In this document: piece by piece, positions 1 through 9,364 of the stretch
Numbering within the stretch: the stretch's first letter is position 1
Layout: the number at the start of each line of letters is the position of its first letter
NCBI GenBank assembly: GCA_025458035.1
Contig: JALOTH010000029.1
Coordinates: forward strand, 1 to 37,300
Source: Rhodospirillales bacterium
Lineage (GTDB): Bacteria > Pseudomonadota > Alphaproteobacteria > Rhodospirillales > Defluviicoccaceae
DNA length: 37,300 nucleotides
Direction of reading: 5' to 3'
Position numbers and translations under genes: made by a program
The notes under the pieces: generated by a model
Databases searched by the model: none
The model's input: only the letters and a program-made list of their open reading frames with translations
Told to the model about the DNA's origin: nothing

Positions 1-657
1 CCAGCCGGCGGCGGCCATCTCGTGTAACGCCGCTTCGCCGATGCGGCGATAGATGTCGTTGTTGATGCGGGTGAGCACCTGCTGAATTTCGGTCGCCGGC
101 AGATTGTCGGCGAACATGGCCTCGGCCAGTTCGACCTCCGCCACCTTCACCGCCTTCAGGCCGCTCAGCGTTCCTTCGTGGCTTAGCCGGTCGATCTGCC
201 GCAGCAGTCCCTCGGCGGCGATCGCCAGCGCGTCGGCAAGATCGAGCAACCCGGCAAGCCGTCCGTGCCGGTCGACCACCGGCAGTCGCTTGAGGTTCAA
301 GCGCCGCAAGGTGCCGATGGCGTGGTAGAGGTATTCGCTGCGAAGAACGGTCACCACCGGCGCCGTCATCACCGCCGAGGCGGGTGTGTCCGGCGGCACG
401 CGAAAGGCGATGCGGCGGGCGATGTCGGTTTCGTCAATGATGCCGACGGGCCGGCCCGCCCGGTCGGTGACGACGACGGCCGCGCTGTTTTCAAAGACCA
501 ATGCCGCCATCATGTCGGCAACCCGCATGGTCGGGCGAATGACCAGGACATTGCGCGTCGGACGCATGCAGTCGCGGACCCGGAGGCCGAACAAGGAGGC
601 CCGGGAGCCGGCGGCCGGACTGGCGTCGCGGGGCGGGGGCGCGGCTTCACTCACCAT
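1..657 (-). CDS. CBS-domain / DUF294-type signalling protein, C-terminus off the window
   Basis: The minus-strand frame is open from ATG 657 to the window edge (219 codons), so the protein is cut by the window and missing from the ORF track. After a Pro/Ala-rich leader come two CBS repeats, roughly residues 28-90 and 92-150. They include VRDCMRPTRNVLVI, VGIIDETDIARRIAF, VMTAPVVTV and RLPVVDRHGRLAGLLDL. The visible end (residues about 175-219, with LTRINNDIYRRIGEAAL) resembles the linker ahead of the DUF294 nucleotidyltransferase domain in the paralogue at 5240-7099. CBS pairs usually bind adenine nucleotides. The gene is divergent from the sodium:solute symporter at 863, suggesting a shared control region. 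No clear Shine-Dalgarno sequence precedes ATG 657, so the start is approximate. The CBS call is firm; the DUF294 part is inferred. Confidence 0.8.
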   Translation of the reverse strand, partial: MVSEAAPPPRDASPAAGSRASLFGLRVRDCMRPTRNVLVIRPTMRVADMMAALVFENSAAVVVTDRAGRPVGIIDETDIARRIAFRVPPDTPASAVMTAPVVTVLRSEYLYHAIGTLRRLNLKRLPVVDRHGRLAGLLDLADALAIAAEGLLRQIDRLSHEGTLSGLKAVKVAEVELAEAMFADNLPATEIQQVLTRINNDIYRRIGEAALHEMAAAGW

Positions 658-862
658 CGGCAGGAGCGGGCCACTGCCGCCGGTCCCGGCCGGGTTGTCC
701 GTGACAGTCGAAGGTGTTATCAGTCCTGTCGCGCATCCGGCACGCTCCAATTTTCGCGCAAGTCTTCGCCGCGGCTGCGGCCAAAGGACGCGGCGGGCCG
801 GACGGGGACCAGCAACGGCGGCGGAACGCCGGCGCTGCCATGACACGAGGGGAGAGGGCGCC

Positions 863-2854
863 GTGCCGTCGAAAGTCGTCTGGCTGTTCGCCTTCGTCAT
901 TCTCTATTGGACGTACTGCATCTACTGGGGCATTCGCGGCGCACAGATGGCGCGAACCGCCAGTGATTACTTCATCGCTGGCCGCAAGCTGCCGCTGTGG
1001 GTGTTCGTGCTGGCGGCGACCGCCACGTCCTACTCCGGCTGGACGTTCATCGGGCACCCGGGCCTCGTCTTTCGCGATGGGTTTCAATACGCGTTCGCAT
1101 CGTTTTATGCCATCACCATCCCGTTCACCGGCGTGCTGTTCCTGAAGCGGCAATGGATGCTTGGCAAGCGTTTCGGCTATGTGACGCCGGGCGAAATGCT
1201 GGCCGATTACTTCCAGGGAGATGCGATCCGCATCCTCACCGTCGTTGTCGCCCTGTTCTATTCGGTACCCTATCTCGGTTTGCAATTGGCGGCGTCCGGC
1301 TACCTGTTCAACGTGCTGACGATTACCGAGGCGTTTCCCCACGGCATGGTCGGCGAGACCTTCGGCATGTGGGTGCTGTCGATTGTCGTGGTGCTTTATG
1401 TCGCCTCCGGCGGGCTGCGCGCCGTCGCCTATGTCGATACGGTTCAGTGCGTTCTGCTGTGGCTCGGCATCGTCATCGTCGGCCTGATCGCCCTCGACGC
1501 GGTCGGCGGCTTTTCGTCGCTGAACGCAGCGATGGCCCGCCTCGCCGGCACCGACATCGGGCGCTGGGGCACGACGGAAGGCGTCGCATTCTCCGGCGGG
1601 GACTTCAACGCCTATTTTGCCGTCCCCGGCATCATCCAGTGGACGGCGGGAGAAGGAGTCGAGGAATCGACCGGCGGGCTGTGGACCGGCGTCATGATCC
1701 TCACCTACATGATGGCGCTGATGGGCATCCAGGCCGCGCCGGCGTTTACCATGTGGGCCTTTTCCAACAGCAGCCCGGCGCCGTTCGCACCGCAGGCGGT
1801 GTGGGCCTCGGCCGCCTGGATCGGCGGCACGCTGATTTTTTTTACGGCGTTTCAGGGCATGGCGGCGCAGTTTCTCGGCGCCAATCCCGCCGTCACCGCT
1901 GCCGGGCTGGCGGTCGACCCGAACCTGTTGCCGGCCTCGATCGCCGATAATCCCGATACCCTGGTGCCATACTACTTCAACCTTATCGCGGACACCGCGC
2001 CGTGGCTGGTCGGTCTTCTTGCCGTGTGCGCGGTGGCGGCGATGCAGTCCACCGGCGCCGCCTATATCTCCACCGCTGGCGCCATCCTCACGCGCGATCT
2101 GTATAAGCGCTATATCAACCGCCGTGCGACGCACATGACGCAAAAGCTGTTCGGACGCATCGGCGTGTTCATCATCGTCGCCCTGGCGTTGCTGGTCGCC
2201 ACCTATTCCGATCAGGCCCTGGTGCTGCTCGGCGGGCTTGCCGTCGCCTTCGGCTTGCAGATGTGGGTGCCGCTGGCGGCCATCTGCTATTTGCCGCAGA
2301 TTACCCGCGCCGGAGCCACGGCCGGCCTCGCCTGCGGCCTCATCGCCGTGGCGATGACGGACTCGATCGGGCCCGCCTTGTTTGGCGACGCGCTGCCATG
2401 GGGACGCTTCCCGCTCACCATCCATTCCGCCGGCTGGGGCATTCTGGTGAACATCGTCGTCTGCGCCGTCGTTTCGGCGCTCACCGATGACCCGCGCCAG
2501 GCCAGTCACCGCAAGCGGTTTCACGCGTTCCTCGACGAGCATACCCGCCTGTCTGCACGCAAGCGGAGTTTTATACCCGTTGCCTGGGGCGTGACGGCGG
2601 CCTGGTTTCTGTTTGCCATCGGCCCCGGCGCGGTGATCGGCAACTGGATTTTCGGCCGCCCCGACGCCGGCCCCGACGGCTGGATGTTCGGGATCCCGTC
2701 GATCTGGGCGTGGCAGATCCTGTTCTGGCTGGCCGGCATCGCGCTGTTGTGGTTCCTCGCCTACTGGATGGAGTTGGCGACGGTACCGTCGCGGGACGTG
2801 CAGGCGCTCGTCGACGACATCGGCGACACGGCGTTGCCAAAACCAGGATCGTAA
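863..2854 (+). CDS. Sodium:solute symporter family protein (SSF)
   Basis: This 663-residue polytopic membrane protein has the sodium:solute symporter fold. It opens with a hydrophobic helix (KVVWLFAFVILYWTYCIYWG), followed by the SSF signature region SDYFIAGRKLPLWVFVLAATATSYSGWTFIG. About a dozen further hydrophobic segments follow, and two extra helices lie at the C-terminus (VAWGVTAAWFLFAIG and AWQILFWLAGIALLWFLAYW). I chose GTG 863 because GAGGGGAGAGG sits just upstream. The ORF track's start at 386 would run across the antisense CBS gene and adds no transporter sequence. The substrate is not visible in the sequence. Its position next to yjcH-actP and two CBS/DUF294 proteins suggests a carboxylate such as acetate, propionate or pyruvate. 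It lacks the kinase domains of CrbS-type SSF sensors. Confidence 0.88.
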   Translation: MPSKVVWLFAFVILYWTYCIYWGIRGAQMARTASDYFIAGRKLPLWVFVLAATATSYSGWTFIGHPGLVFRDGFQYAFASFYAITIPFTGVLFLKRQWMLGKRFGYVTPGEMLADYFQGDAIRILTVVVALFYSVPYLGLQLAASGYLFNVLTITEAFPHGMVGETFGMWVLSIVVVLYVASGGLRAVAYVDTVQCVLLWLGIVIVGLIALDAVGGFSSLNAAMARLAGTDIGRWGTTEGVAFSGGDFNAYFAVPGIIQWTAGEGVEESTGGLWTGVMILTYMMALMGIQAAPAFTMWAFSNSSPAPFAPQAVWASAAWIGGTLIFFTAFQGMAAQFLGANPAVTAAGLAVDPNLLPASIADNPDTLVPYYFNLIADTAPWLVGLLAVCAVAAMQSTGAAYISTAGAILTRDLYKRYINRRATHMTQKLFGRIGVFIIVALALLVATYSDQALVLLGGLAVAFGLQMWVPLAAICYLPQITRAGATAGLACGLIAVAMTDSIGPALFGDALPWGRFPLTIHSAGWGILVNIVVCAVVSALTDDPRQASHRKRFHAFLDEHTRLSARKRSFIPVAWGVTAAWFLFAIGPGAVIGNWIFGRPDAGPDGWMFGIPSIWAWQILFWLAGIALLWFLAYWMELATVPSRDVQALVDDIGDTALPKPGS

Positions 2855-2933
2855 CCCCGGCGCTTGGCGCCGGTCGTCTGGCGCCAGGGTTGCCGCGGCT
2901 GCGTCTGAGTTCAGCCATCATAATCCCATAACG

Positions 2934-2963
2934 TTGACACCCCTATGGGGATGCGCCTACAAG
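2934..2963 (+). promoter_or_regulatory. Sigma-70-like promoter for yjcH-actP
   Basis: A perfect TTGACA (2934-2939) is followed after 18 bp by TACAAG (2958-2963), in the gap between the upstream symporter and yjcH. The spacer contains the short palindrome CCCCTATGGGG, which could be part of a regulator site. The predicted transcript starts about 40 nt before the GGAGGGAGGAGT ribosome-binding site of yjcH. Confidence 0.5.
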
Positions 2964-3010
2964 GCCGCCCGCAAGCCATCGGCTTGCGCGTTGCGTATGG
3001 AGGGAGGAGT

Positions 3011-3355
3011 ATGGATAAGCACGAACAAAGGCTGCACGCCGTCGCCGCGCGGCGCTGGAAGATCGCGTTTATTTTGAGCGCGATCATGCTCGTCGCCTAC
3101 TACGGCTTCATTTTGCTGGTCGCCGCCGACGTCGGCGTCATTCAGAACCTGCTCAAGGCGGGGACGGCGATCCCGGCGGCGGGACTCGGCGATCAGATCA
3201 CGCTGGGCATCCGTCTTGGCGACGGACTGTCCGTTGGCATCCTGCTCGGCGCCATGGTCATCGTCTTCGCGTGGGTGTTAACCACCATTTATGTCAACTG
3301 GGCGAACAAAGTCTACGACCGCGAGATCGAAGACTTGAGCCATCTCGCGAGGTGA
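3011..3355 (+). CDS. yjcH: DUF485 inner-membrane protein, YjcH-like partner of ActP
   Basis: This 114-residue protein has two hydrophobic helices (about 18-40 and 75-98) joined by a periplasmic-looking loop. The cytoplasmic tail ends IYVNWANKVYDREIEDL. The pattern and length match the DUF485/YjcH family, which is almost always encoded directly before the acetate permease ActP. Its role is unproven but assumed to support the transporter. Start ATG 3011 has a very strong ribosome-binding site, GGAGGGAGGAGT. The longer ORF from 2945 in the track would run through the promoter. Only 3 nt separate the stop codon from actP, so the two genes are co-transcribed and probably translationally coupled. 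Confidence 0.88.
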   Translation: MDKHEQRLHAVAARRWKIAFILSAIMLVAYYGFILLVAADVGVIQNLLKAGTAIPAAGLGDQITLGIRLGDGLSVGILLGAMVIVFAWVLTTIYVNWANKVYDREIEDLSHLAR

Positions 3356-3358
3356 GCC

Positions 3359-5086
3359 ATGGAAAGCGACTGGACGTCCATTCTGTTTTTCTTTCTGTTC
3401 GTCTCGGCGACTCTTGGTATTACCTACTGGGCGGCGAAGCGAACGAAAACCACTGAGCACTTCTACGCCGCCGGCCGCTCCATCACCGGCTTCCAGAACG
3501 GTCTGGCGCTTGCCGGTGACTACATGAGCGCGGCGAGCTTCCTCGGCATCGCCGGCCTCGTCGCGTTGAACGGCTTCGACGGCCTGATTTATTCCACGGG
3601 CTGGCTGGTCGGCTGGCCGATCATCCTGTTCCTGATCGCCGAGCCGCTGCGCAACCTTGGCAAGTACACGTTCACCGATGTCGTCGCCTACCGCCTGCAG
3701 CAAAAGCCGGTGCGCATCGCCGCGGCAATCGGCACGATGGCGGTGGTGCTCACCTACCTGATCGCGCAGATGGTCGGCTCCGGCACGCTGATCAAGCTGC
3801 TGTTCGGCATCCCCTACGTCTGGGCGTGCGTCCTCGTCGGCGTCGTCATGATGACCTACGTGCTGTTCGGCGGCATGATCGCGACCACCTGGGTGCAGAT
3901 CATCAAGGCCTGCCTGCTGCTCGGCGGCGCCACGGTGATGGCGCTCATCGTCCTGTCGAAATTCGGTTTCGACCCGACTGCCCTGTTTGCCCAGGCGGCA
4001 CAGGAAGGGTGCAAGGACCGCGCCGCCGACGGCAGCCTCATCCCCGCCGGCAGTCAACTGTTCTGCTACGGCGGCAAGGTGCTCGAACCGGGAACGAAAG
4101 TGGTCACCGGCGCCTGGGATGCAATCTCCCTTGGCATGGCCCTGATGTTCGGCACGGCGGGACTGCCACACATCCTGATGCGCTTTTACACCGTGCCGAA
4201 CGCCAAGGCGGCGCGGGTTTCCGTGCAGTGGGCAACCATCTGGATCGGCGGGTTTTACCTGATCACCTTCATCCTCGGCTTTGGATCGATGGTGCTGGTC
4301 GGCCAACAGAACATCCTGGCGGCCGGCGGCGGCGGCAACATGGCAGCACCGCTGCTCGCCAAGGTGATCGCCGGCGACATCTTCTTCGGCTTCATCTGTG
4401 CCGTTGCCTTCGCCACCATCCTCGCCGTCGTCGCCGGCCTGACGCTGGCCGGTGCCGGCGCGCTCTCCCACGACCTTTGGGTGAACGTGGTGCGTGGCGG
4501 TAACGCCCCGCAGCACGAACAGATGATCGCTGCCCGTTCAGCCTCGATCATCCTCGGCGTCCTCGCCATTATCCTGGGCATCATCTTCGAGGGGCAGAAC
4601 GTCGCCTACATGGTCGGGTTGACGTTCTCCATCGCCGCCTCGGCCAACTTCCCGGCGCTGGTGCTCTCGGTGTTCTGGCGCCGCTTCACCACCTGGGGGG
4701 CGGTGCTCAGCATCCTCTTTGGGGCGATTGGCACCATCGTGCTGATCATTCTCGGTCCGACCATCCAGTTCGACCTATTGTTTCCCAAGGTCGGCACCGA
4801 GATCACCCAGGCGATGGTCGATGCCTACCGCTCGATCCCGGGCATGGACTCGATCGCCGTCGGCGGCAAGATCAATGCCCAACTGATGGCGGCCTATCAG
4901 GCTTACATCAAGTCGCAATGGTGGTTCTTCCCGCTGAAGAACCCCTGCATCTACACGATGACTGGCGCCTTCCTCATCGGCATCATTGTCTCGCTGCTGG
5001 TCCCCGAGCGGTCCGCATCCGAGGGTTTTGCCGAGGTCGAGCGGCGCGCGGTGCTGGGCGAGCCGAAAGGCGCCATCGCCGGATAA
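3359..5086 (+). CDS. actP: Cation/acetate symporter ActP
   Basis: This 575-residue sodium:solute symporter closely follows the ActP pattern. It has [46 protein letters not shown] near the N-terminus, then [31 protein letters not shown] and [24 protein letters not shown]. From knowledge of the family it imports acetate and related short monocarboxylates with a cation. It carries about 13 hydrophobic segments. An extra loop of about 40 residues ([25 protein letters not shown]) contains two cysteines and probably lies outside the membrane. It forms an operon with yjcH and is followed by a strong intrinsic terminator. No acetyl-CoA synthetase gene lies in the window, so substrate specificity rests on sequence resemblance. 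Confidence 0.92.
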   Translation: MESDWTSILFFFLFVSATLGITYWAAKRTKTTEHFYAAGRSITGFQNGLALAGDYMSAASFLGIAGLVALNGFDGLIYSTGWLVGWPIILFLIAEPLRNLGKYTFTDVVAYRLQQKPVRIAAAIGTMAVVLTYLIAQMVGSGTLIKLLFGIPYVWACVLVGVVMMTYVLFGGMIATTWVQIIKACLLLGGATVMALIVLSKFGFDPTALFAQAAQEGCKDRAADGSLIPAGSQLFCYGGKVLEPGTKVVTGAWDAISLGMALMFGTAGLPHILMRFYTVPNAKAARVSVQWATIWIGGFYLITFILGFGSMVLVGQQNILAAGGGGNMAAPLLAKVIAGDIFFGFICAVAFATILAVVAGLTLAGAGALSHDLWVNVVRGGNAPQHEQMIAARSASIILGVLAIILGIIFEGQNVAYMVGLTFSIAASANFPALVLSVFWRRFTTWGAVLSILFGAIGTIVLIILGPTIQFDLLFPKVGTEITQAMVDAYRSIPGMDSIAVGGKINAQLMAAYQAYIKSQWWFFPLKNPCIYTMTGAFLIGIIVSLLVPERSASEGFAEVERRAVLGEPKGAIAG

Positions 5087-5134
5087 TCACGCCGGGCCAA
5101 ACCGAAAACGAGAGCCATGGCAACACCACAGACT

Positions 5135-5166
5135 GGGCCGGGGACATTCCCCGGCCCTTTCTGTTT
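5135..5166 (+). terminator. Intrinsic terminator after actP
   Basis: A perfect 10-bp GC-rich stem GGGCCGGGGA / TCCCCGGCCC with loop CAT is followed directly by TTTCTGTTT. It lies 48 nt after the actP stop and separates the transport operon from the DUF294/exonuclease genes. Confidence 0.88.
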
Positions 5167-5239
5167 CTGCGGGAGCGGTGTATGACGCGCATTTCCGCGA
5201 GCATCCCGATGCCGCAAGTCTGATGCCGCCAGTTTGGGC

Positions 5240-7099
5240 ATGACCATGGGTGAAGCGACGCTGACCGAGGAGACGGCCGCCCGCGGCGACGACGAGCGAC
5301 TGAAAGCCGTGATGCCCTTCGACCGGCTGTCCGCCGACGAACTGCGGGAAGCCGCACGGGCGCTCGAACCCGCCACCTACAATGCCGGCGAGACGATCCT
5401 GCCCCGAATGCGGCCGGCGAGCCATCTGCACATCGTCCGCGAAGGCACCGTCGAGGAACTGGACGCGGGCGGCGTCGTCGCCCGCTATCAGCCCGGCAGC
5501 GTCTTCGATTACCGAGCGCTGGCGCAGGGGCGCGCCGAGCACGTGTTCATCGCCCGCACGAAAACCGTCTGTGAGCTGTTGCCGGCGCCGGTGGTGATCG
5601 CGCTGACCCGGCGCAACGCCGAGTTCCTCGCCTACTGGCAGGCCGAACTGGAGCGCCGTGCCGACGCCCTGATCACCATCCAGCAGCAGCGGGAAGCCGC
5701 CTCGTTCCTGCTTGGCCGGCTCGGCGACGGCGAGTTGCACCCGGCCCAATTCGTGCCGGCGTCGACGACGCTGCAGGAGGCGGTCTCGCTGATGAACCAG
5801 CGCGCGACCTCGTTCGTGCTCGTTGAAGCCGGTGACCGGGTCGGGATTTTTACTGGCCGCGACGCGCGCGAGAAATCCTTGCTGATGGGGCTCGACGGCT
5901 CGACGCCGATCGGCGATCTGGCATCCTTCGATCTCGTCACCCTGGATAAGGATGACTTTCTGTTCAATGCCCTGGTGATGATGACGCAGCACGCCATCCG
6001 TCACATCGTCGTCACCGACGGCGGCGCCATCGTCGGCGTGTTCGAGCAGAGCGACCTGCTGCGCTTTTTTAGCGACAGCTCGTTCGCCATCGCCAACCAC
6101 ATCGAGCGGGCGCGCACGCCGGCCGACCTGGAAGAGACGGGACGCTCGATCCCCCGCCTGATCGAGACCCTCCACAACCGAGGCGTGAAGCCGCGCTATA
6201 TTGCCCGCGTCGTCACCAACCTCAACCGCAAGACCTTCCGGCGGCTGTTCGAGCAGATCGTGCCGGCGGAGATGCGCGCCGGCGCCTGCCTGATCGTCAT
6301 GGGCAGCGAGGGCCGCGCCGAACAGCTGCTGCCCACCGACCAGGACAACGCGGTGATTTTCGAGACCACGCCGCCGACGGGCGTCAACGAACCGTTGCAG
6401 GCGTTCTCCGCTTCGCTGTCGAAGCTGGGCTACCCCCCCTGCCCCGGTAACATCATGGTCTCCAATCCCGCGTGGGCGCGCGCCTTTGCCGACTTTCGCC
6501 GCGACGTCGGTCACTGGCTTTATGACGGCAAGATGGAGGGCTTCCTCAACCTCGCCATTCTGTTCGATGCGGCGCCGGTGGCCGGCGACGAGACCTTGCT
6601 GCAGCGACTGAAGGAGCACCTGTTCGATCTGGCCAGGCAGGAGCAGGGAGCACTCGGGTTTTTCGCCCGTGCCGTGCTCAATTTCCCGACGCCGCTGGGC
6701 TTCCTCGGCCGCCTCGTCAGCGAGTCCGGCGAACCGCACAAGGGCCTGATCGACGTGAAGAAGGGCGGGCTGTTCCCGGTTGTCCACGGCATCCGCTCGC
6801 TGGCGCTGGAACGGCGGATCACCGACACCAACACCATCGCCCGCATCCAGGCCCTGTCCGCCACCGGCCATTTCACCGACACGTTTGCCGCCGATCTCAT
6901 CGAGGCCTTCGACTTCATGAGCATGCTTCGCCTGCGCCGGCAGCTTGAGGCTTGGCGATCCGGCGCGGCGGCGGACAATTTCATCGATCCGAGGCGGCTA
7001 TCGAAGCTGGATCGCGGCCTGCTCCGCGATTCCTTCCGCGTGGTCAACGAGCTGAAGTCCTCACTGAGTTACCATTTCCGTCTGGGCTATGTATCTTAG
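5240..7099 (+). CDS. Cyclic-nucleotide-binding / CBS / DUF294 nucleotidyltransferase-like protein
   Basis: This cytoplasmic protein of about 619 residues has four parts. (1) A cNMP-binding-like domain, about residues 20-130. (2) A CBS pair, about 165-285, with VGIFTGRDAREKSLLMG and IRHIVVTDGGAIVGVFEQSDLLRFF. (3) A DUF294 nucleotidyltransferase-like domain, about 300-460, with the GSEGRAEQLLPTDQDNAVIF motif, whose GS and D-x-D are typical of the polymerase-beta superfamily. (4) A C-terminal DUF294_C region ending in LDRGLLRDSFRVVNELKSSLSYHFR. The family resembles GlnD-like enzymes but its substrate is unknown. It commonly accompanies actP-type symporters and a DnaQ-like exonuclease, as here. 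No strong ribosome-binding site marks the start. ATG 5240 is chosen over TTG 5234; ATG 5246 is also possible. A 7-bp hairpin (7100-7118) without a T-run follows the stop. Confidence 0.88.
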   Translation: MTMGEATLTEETAARGDDERLKAVMPFDRLSADELREAARALEPATYNAGETILPRMRPASHLHIVREGTVEELDAGGVVARYQPGSVFDYRALAQGRAEHVFIARTKTVCELLPAPVVIALTRRNAEFLAYWQAELERRADALITIQQQREAASFLLGRLGDGELHPAQFVPASTTLQEAVSLMNQRATSFVLVEAGDRVGIFTGRDAREKSLLMGLDGSTPIGDLASFDLVTLDKDDFLFNALVMMTQHAIRHIVVTDGGAIVGVFEQSDLLRFFSDSSFAIANHIERARTPADLEETGRSIPRLIETLHNRGVKPRYIARVVTNLNRKTFRRLFEQIVPAEMRAGACLIVMGSEGRAEQLLPTDQDNAVIFETTPPTGVNEPLQAFSASLSKLGYPPCPGNIMVSNPAWARAFADFRRDVGHWLYDGKMEGFLNLAILFDAAPVAGDETLLQRLKEHLFDLARQEQGALGFFARAVLNFPTPLGFLGRLVSESGEPHKGLIDVKKGGLFPVVHGIRSLALERRITDTNTIARIQALSATGHFTDTFAADLIEAFDFMSMLRLRRQLEAWRSGAAADNFIDPRRLSKLDRGLLRDSFRVVNELKSSLSYHFRLGYVS

Positions 7100-7213
7100 T
7101 GGCCGCCGGTTGCGGCCAACGGGCCGCGGTGCCATGAAAACGGCGCGCCGCTATCGGACGCGCAACAACGAAGCGGCAACCACGCCGCCATTTGGGTCTG
7201 GGAGACGTTGTCG

Positions 7214-9337
7214 ATGTCGGTTTACCTGGCCATCCTTGCGGCCATCATTCTGCTCGTCGAGGGCGGCGTCGCCACCGCCATGTTCATGGCGCTGTGGAAT
7301 GGGCTGGGCGCCGACACGCAGGCGGCCCTCGCCACCGCCGCCAATAGTGGCGCCGGCATCCTGATCCTCGGCGGCCTCGTTCTGGCCGCGGTGCCGGTGG
7401 CGGCGCTGATCACCATCAACCGCCGCTACGTGACGCCACTGCCGAAGATCGCCGAGGCGACGCGGGTGGTGGCGATGTCCAACCCGCGCCACCGCATCCC
7501 GATCGACGACGCGCCATCCGAGCTGCGCGATGCGGTGGCCGCCGTCAACCTGCTCGCGGACCGCTTCGAGGCCTCGCGGCAGGAGGTGGAGGACCGCATC
7601 CGCGAGGCCAACACCGCCCTTGAGGAGGAACGCAACACGCTGGCCGCGCTGATGTCGAAGCTGACGCAGGGCGTCGTCGTCTGCAACCCCACCGGCCAGA
7701 TCCTCCTCTACAACCACCTGGCGCAGACCCTGCTGAGCAGCGGCGCCGCCGGCGGCGAGTGGATCGGCCTCGGCCGTTCGGTCTTCACCATTCTCGACCA
7801 GAAGGTCGTCGAACACGCCCTCGACCAGGCAAATCACCGGCTGAGCGCCGGCGACGCGGCGCTGCTGGTTCCGTTCGTCGCCAATCGTCCCGGCGGGCAG
7901 ATGCTGTCCGTGCATCTGGTGCCGATCCCCGACGCCGAGCGCCGCCTGCGCGGCTACATCCTGACCCTCGAAGATGTCACCCGCCGGTCGGACAGCGAGC
8001 AGCGGCGCGGCAAGCTGCTGCACTCGCTGATCCAGGGGCAGCGATCCAGCCTCGCCAGCATCCGCGCCGCGATCGAGATCGTCCTCAGCAATCCCGACCT
8101 CGTCGTCGCCGAGCGCCAGCAGTTCCTTGACGTGATCAGCGATGAGGCGACCCGGCTGGGCGATCAGCTCGACGGCCTGGAGCGGGAGTATGCCGCCGAC
8201 CTGAAGGTGAACTGGCTGCTGGAAGAAATGCTGGGCACCGACCTGCTCGCCGCCATTGGTCGCAGCGTGACGGAAAAGACGAAGACCGCCATCGAGGTGA
8301 CGGCGCCGCTGGAACCGGTATGGCTGCGCGTCGATTCCTATGCCATCGCCCAGGTCGTCGTCTTTCTCGTCGAACGCATCCAGCCGCTGTGCCGCGCCGA
8401 GGGGTTCGGGCTGCACCTGGAAGCCCGGCGCAACCTCGCCGCCCTTGTCCTCGATTGGAACGGCGCCCCCCTCAACATGGAAGCCCTGCGCAACTGGTGG
8501 GACCGCAGCGTGATTTCCGAAAGCGCCGGCCGGTCGCTGACGTTGTTCGATGTCATTGAACGGCACGGCGGCGCGACCTGGGCACATGCCGCCGCCGGTC
8601 GCCGGCCAGCGGTCCAGATCGTCCTGCCGGCGGGCGAAGCGGCGGGCCAGCATCTGAGCGGACCCGCCGACGACATGGCGGGACCGGATTTCGACTTCCG
8701 GCTGTTCGCTGGCGGCGTCGCCGGCGGCGTCCTCGACGACACCCCGCTGTCGAAGCTGCATTACACCGTCCTCGACACCGAGACCACCGGCCTCGATCCC
8801 GCCGGCGGCGATGAAATCATCGCCATCGGCGCCGTCCGCATCGTCAATGGCCGCATCCTGAAGCGGGAAACCTTTGACGTGCTGGTCAATCCGCGGCGGG
8901 TGATTTCGCGGGAATCGCAAGCCATCCACGGCATTTCGCCGGCGATGCTGCGGACGATGCCGGGCATCGAAGACGTGCTGCCGAAGCTCGCCCGCTTCGT
9001 CGAGGACTCCGTCATCGTCGGCCACAACATCGCTTTCGACATGCGCTTCCTGGCGAAGAAGGAAGCGGAGACGGGCGTGAAGTTCACCAATCCCGTGCTC
9101 GATACGCTGTTACTGGAGCTGATCGCCCACCCCAACATCGAGGACAAGAGCCTCGAAGCGATCGCCGGCCGGCTCGGCATCACCATCACCGGCCGCCACA
9201 CCGCCCTTGGCGATGCCATGGCCACCGCCGAGGTGTTCCTGGCGCTGCTGCCGATGCTGGCGGAGAAGGGCATCAGCACCCTCGGCACCGCGCGGCGGGC
9301 GTGCGAACAGCATGCGCTGATGAAGATGACCGGCTGA
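7214..9337 (+). CDS. Membrane sensor (degenerate histidine-kinase-like) fused to DEDDh 3'-5' exonuclease
   Basis: This 707-residue protein has an unusual domain order. Two N-terminal helices (about 3-28 and 46-68) are followed by a HAMP-like linker and a coiled coil (about 120-145). A PAS-like domain (about 145-255) contains GVVVCNPTGQILLYNHLAQTLL and GYILTLEDVTRR. A HisKA-like helical pair comes next, in which the usual HELRTPL box reads QGQRSSL (about residue 275), so the phospho-accepting histidine is missing. A poorly conserved ATPase-like region covers about 300-480. The C-terminus (about 515-690) is a complete DnaQ/DEDDh exonuclease: LDTETTGLDP, VGHNIAFDMRFL and RHTALGDAMATAEVF. I chose ATG 7214 because GGGAG lies 9 nt upstream; TTG 7208 is too close. 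It sits downstream of the DUF294 gene and probably shares its transcript. The nuclease fold is firm; the regulatory role of the front part is inferred. Confidence 0.85.
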   Translation: MSVYLAILAAIILLVEGGVATAMFMALWNGLGADTQAALATAANSGAGILILGGLVLAAVPVAALITINRRYVTPLPKIAEATRVVAMSNPRHRIPIDDAPSELRDAVAAVNLLADRFEASRQEVEDRIREANTALEEERNTLAALMSKLTQGVVVCNPTGQILLYNHLAQTLLSSGAAGGEWIGLGRSVFTILDQKVVEHALDQANHRLSAGDAALLVPFVANRPGGQMLSVHLVPIPDAERRLRGYILTLEDVTRRSDSEQRRGKLLHSLIQGQRSSLASIRAAIEIVLSNPDLVVAERQQFLDVISDEATRLGDQLDGLEREYAADLKVNWLLEEMLGTDLLAAIGRSVTEKTKTAIEVTAPLEPVWLRVDSYAIAQVVVFLVERIQPLCRAEGFGLHLEARRNLAALVLDWNGAPLNMEALRNWWDRSVISESAGRSLTLFDVIERHGGATWAHAAAGRRPAVQIVLPAGEAAGQHLSGPADDMAGPDFDFRLFAGGVAGGVLDDTPLSKLHYTVLDTETTGLDPAGGDEIIAIGAVRIVNGRILKRETFDVLVNPRRVISRESQAIHGISPAMLRTMPGIEDVLPKLARFVEDSVIVGHNIAFDMRFLAKKEAETGVKFTNPVLDTLLLELIAHPNIEDKSLEAIAGRLGITITGRHTALGDAMATAEVFLALLPMLAEKGISTLGTARRACEQHALMKMTG

Positions 9338-9364
9338 CGCCGCGCGGCGGGGCGGTGCTTGGCG

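Noticed and set aside
658-862. Promoter pair TTGTCC / TATCAG for the first symporter
   Set aside because: Both hexamers are weak and the spacing fits several alternatives equally badly; not enough to list as a feature.
647-2542. Long antisense ORF (631 aa) opposite the symporter
   Set aside because: Low-complexity His/Asp/Arg-rich translation typical of GC-rich shadow frames; the plus strand encodes a clear transporter. The same holds for 3278-4516, 5087-6871, 7151-9025, 17811-18791, 19165-21570, 21842-23302, 26229-27365, 30190-32361 and 32964-34886.
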